Of a stretch of 64,000 nt of DNA, positions 56,358 through 64,000 are shown one piece after another. Source of the DNA: Congeria kusceri (taxonomy: Eukaryota; Mollusca; Bivalvia; Myida; Dreissenidae). Made by a program: the position numbers and the translations under genes. The notes beneath the pieces are model-generated. The model did no database searches. It was not told the DNA's origin and worked only from the letters and a program-made list of their open reading frames with translations. Position 1 is the stretch's first letter. Each line of letters opens with the position of its first letter. Location: positions 1 to 64,000 of the forward strand of contig JAPFQT010000370.1 in assembly GCA_027627225.1 (NCBI GenBank), given 5' to 3'.

Positions 56358-56561
56358 ATCCATTTTTGAAGTGCAACGATAAATCATTCTAAGCACTTGA
56401 GGTCTGGGTGTGGGCTCGAGAGGAGGTGCAGCCTCATCTTCACAACAGACAGCCCTCACTCCATACACACCCAGTAGGACCCCTGGGCTACAGTACACCA
56501 CCTGTATGCTCTCTGCCCCACAAATGGGGCACTTTCTGGGGCTACTCCTGTTGGCTGGCAT
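56358..56561 (-). CDS. Small CPICG protein, exon with likely start
   Basis: Acceptor ATTTCTGTTTCAG, then 204 nt, then donor ATGGAT|GTAAGA on the - strand. It opens with an in-frame ATG (an in-frame TAA lies just upstream in the intron) and gives 68 codons: MPANRSSPRKCPICGAES, IQVVYCSPGVLLGVYG, VRAVCCEDEAAPPLEPTPRP, QVLRMIYRCTSKMD. CPICG with later Cys residues suggests a zinc-binding knuckle. Joined to 55708-55803 it predicts 99 residues. A second minus frame over the same bases (QPTGVAPESAPFVGQ) does not join. Family not recognised; a transposon-encoded partner protein is one alternative. Confidence 0.5.
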
Positions 56562-57442
56562 CTGAAACAGAAATTACGTTGGCATTGTAAAAACAACATT
56601 GAAGTACACTGGCATTGTTGTTGTTGTTGTATGGGTGTTGGATTTTTTTTTACCAAGTGACGACCATTTCTAAAAAAAACAGCATTGTAGAAGAACATTT
56701 ACATATAATTATTGGTTTGGTAATAATGGATTTTAGTAGTTGTTTGATGTTTTAAAATGTTTAACAACACAGCCCAAATATTCTTTGTGCAGATGCTTTC
56801 ACTTCAGAGACAATTCCTAGGAATTAGTTACCAAAGGCTCCTATGTTAAACCAACAAACAGAAACTAATGCTGATTAATTTCATTTCTCTTGAAGCATTT
56901 ATGTGAGGAAAATACTTATACTGGTAATATTCAATATAACAATCATTTAAACAGTGTTTGTATTTGTTGATCACTTAGTTTTCTAGCACAAGTGTGCCAA
57001 TATTCAGCTACTTTTTATATGGGCAATATTGGCGTGGCCCAACCGGCAAAGCACCATAACTGTGGTGGAAAGTTGGCCCTATTTGTGTATTGAGCAGCAA
57101 CAGGATTTTGGTGGCTACTTTGAAAATGGCCTTGTTAGCAGTAATATTTCTTAATAAAATTTACATACCTGCAAAGAGAATTTATTCCTCAATAATGTTT
57201 CAAAAATATTTGTACAATAACACTTCATTTTGGATGCAACACCAACTTAAACCTACACACTACTGCATTTTCAAACACATCTCGCTGTCCTGGAAATTAA
57301 TGAAATTTTAAACTTTATTTTTTTACAACTTAAAGTGCATTTCGGCGATATGACATTACAGCGAATTTAGCCCAATCTAAAAAAGTAGCACTAAATTTGC
57401 GATAAACGTCTCATTTATTAGACTATTAGTTTTCTTACTTAC
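56562..57442. other. Intron or intergenic DNA
   Basis: AT-rich. A GTT trinucleotide run at 56609-56627. No exon seen. Confidence 0.45.
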
Positions 57443-57596
57443 TTTGCCATGCCTTGGGTATTAATGCAATACAGTTGCAGGTCGATGTTAACTGATAGCA
57501 GGAAGGCTGCTTCTCTTCAAGCCAGGTCATGTTCTGTAATACCGTGACTGTGTAGTTCCCATTCCTGGTCTCCTGGGTTTTCTCAATGACTCTGTA
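57443..57596 (-). CDS. Unidentified gene, internal exon
   Basis: Acceptor GTAAATTACAG, 154 nt, then donor GGCAAA|GTAAGT on the - strand. Only phase 0 is open: YRVIEKTQETRNGNYTVTV, LQNMTWLEEKQPSCYQ, LTSTCNCIALIPKAWQ, leaving one base. Two other frames stop. The YRVxxxxxxxxxGNYTVxVL then CNC...P pattern vaguely recalls the netrin (NTR/TIMP) module of secreted proteins, but this is a guess. The outgoing phase does not fit the exon at 56358, so it belongs to a different gene or needs an unseen exon. Two NxT/NxS-type sites (NYT, NMT) would fit an extracellular protein. Confidence 0.5.
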
Positions 57597-57660
57597 CTGT
57601 AATTTACATTAATTTATATTTTTATAGTCTGAACAGTATAGCTACTACTTAAATATAAAT

Positions 57661-57714
57661 AAAGCAAAACTCGATTTGCGACAGCAGGAGAAAACTCTTA
57701 GCAGCCCGAGGTCC
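57661..57714 (+). repeat. Inverted repeat, left arm
   Basis: GCAAAACTCGATTTGCGACA, GCAGGAGAAAACTCTTAGCA and GCCCGAGGT. Its inverted partner is at 62728-62786. Roughly 80 percent identity by eye over about 55 bp. Confidence 0.65.
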
Positions 57715-58880
57715 TTTATTTATTGCAAGTGACCCATCGGCAAAAAAACAACACAGCACATCACAAAATCACATAACAAACACAAAACACACTGTGCAAC
57801 GTGAATATAACTGGGGTCACTGTATTGGAATGGTCAATGCAAAGAATTGAGGGTTTAAACTGGTTCCATGCATGCCAAATACACACTTAGCCCCGAATTA
57901 TTCACTTAAAAGGCACATGTACATAATACATGGAAACAAAACAGACAAAAACACCACAAAAATGAAAAATGAATAACACTGGGGTCACCGCCTTGGAACG
58001 GTCAATGCAGAAACACATCAATTTCAACGTTATGCAATTTCAGGAAAAAGACGTAATGTTCAGTGTAAAAAGCCAGATAACATAGCTTTGCTGTATATGT
58101 TTATTTTAAACTGAATACAACTTCATAAACTACTCTACATCTTCCTGCCAAACCATATTGAAAAAAAATAATTTAACTTAATGAACGTGGGTGTTAAAAC
58201 CAGCGTTTAAAATTGGAAATGCTGTAAAATATTAAATAAAAGGGCACGATATATCCTAGATGACTTTACGCTTCGTCACAAAGATAGTAAAAATATTTAT
58301 ATGATAATGTACTCCAGAAACGTGCAATGCACCGATTGCATCATAATTTTAAAACGCAAAGAAATTAAAGCTACTTATCTACTATTTTAAAACAACCAAA
58401 TTTGTAACGATGAAAACGATTAAAACTTGTATCTTGTGAATGTTATACTGTCTTAATGTGCTGACTACAGTATGGCTGGAAGGCAACAATCATAGTTTAG
58501 GTGATTAAACAACACTGAACCTGATGTCAGTTGTTGTGACATTAACATGTTTGTGTATGGGTCACGATTTAAAATAAAACCCAAATTTATCTTTTTTGGC
58601 TAAAATGTGGCCCTCTGACAGTTATTGCAAAACCATGAGAGTTAGTCATCTTACAGTGAATTTCAAAATGACCGAAGTTCTTTGTGAAATTCTTTAGGAC
58701 ATTTTACCAGCGACATACCGGCCATGTGGAGTGACAGGTTGAGTCCATTCCACCATCATACTGACCTTACATTCCTGATGTATTCAGTCCATGGGTAATG
58801 GGATTCCCTGTCGAGTCTCTACTTCCTGCTCCATGTTCCTTTGAAAGTGATAATTTATTTATTAAACATGGGATAGGCAA
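57715..58880. repeat. Interior of inverted-repeat segment, diverged tandem unit
   Basis: ACTGGGGTCACTGTATTGGA at about 57810 recurs as ACTGGGGTCACCGCCTTGGA at about 57978, each followed by GGTCAATGCA, so there is a duplication of about 167 bp. The rest is AT-rich without frames. Confidence 0.5.
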
Positions 58881-58886
58881 CATATT

Positions 58887-59165
58887 GTAGTGTGCGTGGG
58901 TGAGAATCAGCTACCCAGTTAGCTCGTATGATAGAGTGTCGTGTTAGTGTTCCGGCGGTCGTGGGTTTGAGCCCCCCACTTTTCCTCCCAGGTTTACTGC
59001 AATGGTGTCAGGAGTACAAGGCAGGAGTGCCTGGGGTTGGCCTAAAAGGTTAATGAGTGGAGGAGAGTAGTGTGCGTGGGTAAGAACCAGCCACCCGGTT
59101 AGTTCAGATGGTAGAGTGCCATCGTGGGTTCGAGCCCCGCACCAAGTGCACTTTTTCTCCCAGGT
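58887..59165 (+). mobile_element. tRNA-derived SINE, 180-bp tandem pair
   Basis: GTAGTGTGCGTGGGT begins at 58887 and again at 59067. Each is followed by an A-box-like TTAGTTCAGATGGTAGAGTG (or TTAGCTCGTATGATAGAGTG) and a B-box GTGGGTTCGAGCCCC (or GTGGGTTTGAGCCCC), then TTTTTCTCCCAGGTT. Arms do not form a complete tRNA. Confidence 0.75.
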
Positions 59166-60390
59166 TAACTATGATATTCATTTTGTACATACCTAGGGCC
59201 ATGTTGGTGCATCGACACACTTGGATGTAAATTTTATTGCAACATGTTCACATTAACTTTTTAATTTTGGGCGGTGAAAGTTTTGACCAAAATCCTGTTG
59301 GAACAACATAAAATAAGGACAACTTCCCACCACAGAAATGGATGGTTTTTCTGCAGTACAGCCCATTGTTTATTTTAAACAAATGAAAATGCAGACCCGT
59401 TATAATTTATAAATTGTCTTGCCAAAGTGTATGTGAAACAAATCTAGTGGGGGAGGGGAACAATTTTATCCTCGAAAGCCACTAGGAGCGTTTTTTCAGA
59501 ATATTTGAGACTATATTTAACTTTATTGCCAGCTGTACTTAGGCTTATTTTATATTTAGCTCTCCTGCTTTTGGCAGGTATTGTGTTCGTCATCCTTGTC
59601 GTCATACATTTTAGTTTTAACATAGAGGCCAAAACATTTCACAAATGTTCAAGATATTCGCATACAATATGTTTGTGTTGGCTGACCATTTTTTCATTAC
59701 TGGTTGAGTAACACAACTGATTTTTGGATGCGTTAATTCAAACTGCTTTTGTTTGGTTTAATTTCAAACAATGAATATGTGAAAGACCAATCTCAAGTTT
59801 AACATATTAACCGCCGTAGACTCGTAGTAACAACAAATAACACTGACAATATAAATAGATTTATTGTATTCCATCATAATGAAGCCACGGCCGGGATTCA
59901 AACCATTTACCTAGAAAACATCTCTGGACGGGATTTTTCTGACCAAACGTTTGTTTGAAAACTTGAATGTTTTTGGCTGATTTAATTCTGAAAGTTACAA
60001 TGCTGAAGTCATTTTTGTATTTCTTATATACACTTACAGATGTACAATGAAAATTAAACTAAATTAAGTTTGAACCAGTCACAACAACAATTACATTTAA
60101 TATTATAATGTGAACTTTTGCACTTTTTCATATACATCTTGTTTTTGATTGGGGTCAATCCATGCCATTTAATAGTTTCTAAACAACCCTTGTCCTCTTG
60201 GCGGAGAATCGCATTGCACCTTCATTATTTCACAAGGCGTCTCATGCCACTTTACCACTGTGAGCTTACTTAACTTACTTATTTACATGAACTATATTAC
60301 AAACTCTTTTATTATAATGTTATTGCCCAAATGGTGCATCGATCAATTAAGGATTTTGGTTTTAACTGTTACCATGACTATACGGCTAGT
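59166..60390. other. AT-rich DNA, no gene seen
   Basis: Frames of 62-68 codons on opposite strands at 59444-59711 overlap and are not supported. Confidence 0.45.
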
Positions 60391-60499
60391 CTTTAGACTG
60401 TAGTCAGGGCTGTTTTATTGTCAGGTTGTAAAAACAACCCTGTATATTGATGTTTATGACATGCAATATAGGAATAAAAATGGATACAACTTTTAAGGA

Positions 60500-60640
60500 T
60501 TTTAAAGTGATCTGGTCTAATTACTACACCCCAATAAATGGGACAAAAAAGTGATCTGGTCCAATACCTAATCCCTAATAAATCGGCCAAAAAGTGGTCT
60601 GGTCTGACTGGCATCGACGGGCCCAGTGAAATGTATCTCA
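60500..60640. repeat. Short tandem repeat, unit about 43 bp, three copies
   Basis: AAAGTGATCTGGTCTAAT, AAAGTGATCTGGTCCAAT and AAAGTGGTCTGGTCTGAC at about 60504, 60548 and 60590, separated by CCCYAATAAATSGGACAAAA. This accounts for the 94-codon minus-strand frame. Confidence 0.8.
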
Positions 60641-60915
60641 CTGTTTGACCAGCTCTTTCAAATGTATTTATTATCAACTCAAAAGGCTGCGAAATGTGAC
60701 AGATTAACTATTGCCGCACAAGTTGGGCTACATATTTATCACAAAGCACATGTGCCATTAGATGAGAAATGACCAGTCGCATGCACACAATTATTTCGGA
60801 TTTTAGACATTAACACAAAAATAACATTGTTCAAACACAATGTGTTTCATTCATTTACATCTACAACTTTGTAAGAAACCGTCATTAATGACCTGCATTA
60901 CCCACGTGCCAGTTG

Positions 60916-60966
60916 TTACGTTGAGTTCTTATTTTTCAACTTTTCCCGTATCAAAATATCCGCCAT
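60916..60966 (-). promoter_or_regulatory. Possible first exon start, minus strand
   Basis: GTAGCAATGGCGGATATTTT on the - strand resembles a housekeeping start. The ATG at 60966 opens MADILIREKLKNKNST, ending TAA; a donor-like TCAAC|GTAACA overlaps the stop. CCCACGTGCC lies at about 60900. It recalls the ATGGCGGATAT at 31852. No downstream exon matched in phase. Confidence 0.2.
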
Positions 60967-60969
60967 TGC

Positions 60970-62727
60970 TACAACAACAACACAATAGGGTCAAGACGGT
61001 CCAATTCTATTAGTCATTAACGTAAAAGTCGTTGTGAAAAAATCAAAGCGCTGAATGCACTCAAGTTGTTCGTTTCTGCGTAACACAGTGCATTACCCAG
61101 TTTTCAAACGTTTATAGCAACAGAAATTTAAACCAAACAGAGCAGTTTCGAAAAATATTTTTTAGACTTTGTGTAAACTAAAACCTGTCTACAGTTTTTA
61201 ATAAAATCAATGACTTTTATAACATTCATTTATTGAAACAGTGACCCATAAAATATGTCCTGATTGAAACTGTTAGTGCACTGTTCGCATATATTTAAAT
61301 AAAATTTAATAACATAACGTCAGATGAAACTTATCGATTCGTCTTAATAATTTATCTATATTGGCACATAAGACCCATATGTTATGTTTTGCAGAATGTT
61401 TCGCAAACATGTTTAATATACAGTAGTATTAAAATTTTATATTAGAACCAGTAAATAAATTTAAACTGTATGCGGCCCCTTAATTAAGTTATCTGCGCAG
61501 AGGTTGAATGTGGTTAAGTACATAGCTTTGACTTTCGACTTCATCCTCTGTGTATGGAATGAGGAGCCAGACCTTTAATTTTAGTATATGCTTTTCAGCG
61601 AAATATCGAATTTTATTGGTGAAATAAAATTGTATATTTTCACTGTTTGAGCAGTAAAAATATAAGATTTTATATTTTCACTGCAGTTAAAATATGACAT
61701 AAAACGATCTATTGTTCCATAAATAGCATCGTTCTACAAGTAGTGGTTTACAACCCTTGGCATTTAATATACATCTACAGTATGAACATGCACGTGTTTA
61801 CATCAAACACATTATAAAATTCAACAAAATTATAATTTACCGACAACAACTCACAAAATATGGTTCCGAGGTGGCGCTTAATACAAGTAGTTAGGAAGAA
61901 AAAAAGCAGATGGGTCGGTTATATACAATTTGACGATATAAGACCACTTTAAAAAGTCAGTAAATGTATTGTAATTTGGAAACGATTATTGTTTTCAACA
62001 ATGTAGGTGAAGAGAAGTAGTCATAGCGCACATCGAAACGTAAGGACTTTTATAAAACATGCCACGATGGAAGTTGAACCACATCATTAATCATTTTGCA
62101 AATACCGAATATTCACAACAATAATTTTATTAATGACATAAAGTTATTGTTTTCGAAATGTATTCATTACTGCATTAGCAATAACATTGGTTTGCGGTAA
62201 ATCAAAGAGACCTTTATGCATGTTCACGCGAGAGGTGGAGTAAAAGCCATGGAGGTGGCACTTAGAACCAGAGGTGATTGCAAGGTAGACACCTACACAT
62301 TTAATCACTGCAAACTTGTACCAGCTTTGGCTAAGACCATTCTGTTTTTATATTTAGTTAAGCGTCAACCTCATTTTGTAAAACCTATCTACCTATTCGC
62401 AAAAAACACACACACTCGTTTCGAAAAAACAAACAAATTGTCTTGATCTTGATAATAGAAAATGAAATAGTTTTGATGCTTTAATAACAGAAACAGCATA
62501 TGAAACATATTTAAAACTACTGACCTATTTAAAGACTATCAATTAATGGAATATTGAAATATAACACAAGAGTTTTCAACAGTTGAGTTTACAGAAATTT
62601 AGCATAATAACATGCTCAAAGTTCATAAAATCACACAAGCATGTTTTCAAAGATGACCCCATTCAATTTCGACTGAATCCTCGTTTGTTGTTACTTTTTC
62701 ACATTATATGTATGTGTGTGCCTGGCG
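60970..62727. other. AT-rich DNA, no gene seen
   Basis: TATATTTTCACTG-type motifs repeat near 61632-61685. A + frame at 62216 (MHVHARGGVKAMEVALRTRG) reaches a weak donor GCAAG|GTAGAC at 62285. Not called. Confidence 0.45.
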
Positions 62728-62786
62728 GCACCTCTGGCTGCTAATGAGAGTTCTCTCCTGCTGTCGCAACTGGAGTTTCGCTTTGT
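62728..62786 (-). repeat. Inverted repeat, right arm
   Basis: Reverse complement reads GCGAAACTCCAGTTGCGACA, GCAGGAGAGAACTCTCATTA, GCAGCCAGAGGT, matching 57661-57714. The enclosed segment is about 5.1 kb. Confidence 0.65.
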
Positions 62787-62879
62787 TTGTTTTTGCTAGT
62801 GTTGTATGTCGCAATCAAATAAGCCATCAGTAAGGAAGAAAGAATTGCTTGCCAGATGTCATTAAAAAAGTTGAATTGT

Positions 62880-63020
62880 TCATTATCTACTTTCTTGATT
62901 TCATTAACTCAAGGTGAGTGACTTTCTGTGCAGCCGTGTGATGACTAGTTTGTGGAACGTCATCTCCATTGTCGGGGAACCCATGCAGAGGATTTGTGGT
63001 AACCGTATTGTCCATCTAAC
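62880..63020 (-). CDS. Possible short coding exon
   Basis: On the - strand an acceptor-like ACTTTTCTTAG is followed within 12 bp by ATG GAC AAT ACG, opening 42 codons to a TAG: MDNTVTTNPLHGFPDNGDD, then VPQTSHHTAAQKVTHLELMK and SRK. A stop precedes the ATG in frame, so it would be a start exon. The same DNA has a perfect + strand donor (ACTCAAG|GTGAGT at 62912), so the reading is ambiguous. No homologue recognised. Confidence 0.25.
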
Positions 63021-63246
63021 CCATTGACTAAGAAAAGTTGTGTCCAAGGAGAATTTTCTGTAGCCTTTTTGTAGGTTTTGAAGCCATGACTCAAACAATG
63101 TCATACAGTACTTTCATTCTCATTACGCCACTGCTTAGGGTCTCGGTGAGTAGCCATCGAGATACTGATTGATCGTGTGGTTTATGTGTCAAATAAAGAT
63201 GCAAAGATTAAACACTACTTGATAAGAACCGTCTCGTCGTTTTTAG

Positions 63247-63534
63247 GCTGAGAACATATCCTTTTTGAACATGTCTGTTATTATTGCCCTATATAATGAT
63301 TTTCGAGTCTTGAATATGCATAGTTTATTCGGTAATGCCACTGCTACCACACCAGAAAGGAAGGAAAGCTTCGACGAACTTGGTAAAATATGTACCATGG
63401 CAATGTTGGAACAAAGGGCGGGCAACTCTTGTATACAAATGATTAAACAACACCAATACTATTGGCACTATCTTTTGTCTATTAAAATGGCATCTAAAAT
63501 ATCCGTAAAAGCAACAAAAAAAGCCCAATCGTAG
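63247..63534 (+). CDS. Candidate terminal exon, unidentified
   Basis: Acceptor CGTCGTTTTTAG ends at 63246. Phase 0 is open for 95 codons to TAG at 63532, with an internal ATG at 63271: AENISFLNMSVIIALYNDF, RVLNMHSLFGNATATTPER, KESFDELGKICTMAMLEQR, AGNSCIQMIKQHQYYWHYLL, and a Lys-rich end KISVKATKKAQS. It is the longest splice-flanked frame outside the repeats. The - strand is also open for 60-67 codons over the same bases, so chance cannot be excluded. No family recognised. Confidence 0.35.
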   Translation, partial: AENISFLNMSVIIALYNDFRVLNMHSLFGNATATTPERKESFDELGKICTMAMLEQRAGNSCIQMIKQHQYYWHYLLSIKMASKISVKATKKAQS

Positions 63535-64000
63535 TGGTAGCTGAAGGAAATATCAATGATCAGAGTGACTAGACGCTCGTTCGTTAGCGCTTTTAACTCT
63601 TATCAAAATGTTTTTTTGTGCTGACGGAGCTCAAAACCTACGCGCACGCGAACGCTTAACAAAGTAATAAAACAGAACGGCCTAATTGATGATTACGTTA
63701 AGGTCATAAAAATGGTAGGTTGAAGTACATATTAATAATGCATAGTAAGAACTTCATTGACTTGCAAAATCTAATACAAAGGCAAGAGACCATTTTTATA
63801 TGTTTTTCAACATTTTATTAAATTACTCGGCCCATCAGCAATTAGTAACAAAGTAAACACAACGAAACAACCGAAATCACAAACAGTGTAATGAATAAAC
63901 ATATGTAGATGACTAAATATATGTAGTTATGTATCAATTGAAATTCCAATATTTTAGGGTAAGAAAGAAAAGTTCAAGTAAGTGGAAGTTGGTAAATTAC
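63535..64000. other. AT-rich DNA, no gene seen
   Basis: GCGCACGCGAACGC at 63641 is a small CpG spot. Nothing else recognised. Confidence 0.5.

Overview
The window is AT-rich eukaryotic DNA with almost no long open frames, but with abundant dispersed repeats, foldback elements, minisatellites and tRNA-derived SINEs. Several repeat blocks carry phrases such as GGGCCATAACTC, TTTGACCTTTGACC and GACCGACGGACCGAC, which I associate with bivalve mollusc genomes. I infer a bivalve, probably a heterodont of the Dreissena/Mya/venerid kind; that identification rests on memory of repeat families, not on a search. No bacterial operons, rRNA, CRISPR or recognisable viral genes were seen.

Layout. 1-17 kb: intergenic DNA with two arrays of the same 26-bp minisatellite (4.07-4.50 and 8.09-9.22 kb), a cluster of short-hairpin elements (3.2-16 kb, core palindrome CGTTGTTTAT / ATAAACAACG) and other small elements. 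17.4-27.9 kb: the most distinctive region, a tandemly duplicated locus in which 23-bp minisatellites (19.26-20.45, 21.57-21.67, 22.62-23.21, 23.70-25.51, 27.11-27.37 kb) alternate with conserved blocks that have splice-site-like edges. Three homologous blocks (18.83, 22.15, 23.22 kb) share a splice donor, and two of them join in phase across about 300 bp to a block that runs into a minisatellite. I read this as a tandem exon-duplication locus, either coding or partly decayed.

28-44 kb: palindromic and terminal-inverted-repeat elements, trinucleotide tracts, a pair of SINE copies (30.7 and 39.2 kb), and long tandem arrays of 110-185 bp units. 45-57.6 kb: minus-strand exons with good splice sites. 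Four of them (53.2, 46.6, 45.65 and 45.2 kb) join in phase and end at a stop codon, giving the C-terminal part of a gene I cannot name; a 2-kb hAT-like element with a nested second element lies in one intron. Two more (56.5 and 55.8 kb) form a possible roughly 100-residue protein with a CPICG motif and an acidic tail, and a further exon sits at 57.5 kb. 57.7-64 kb: a 5.1-kb segment bounded by inverted repeats, a tandem SINE, and a few weak candidate exons near 63 kb.

The long open frames over the minisatellites (up to 587 codons) are by-products of 23- and 26-bp units that lack stop codons. No gene function is claimed with confidence anywhere in this window.
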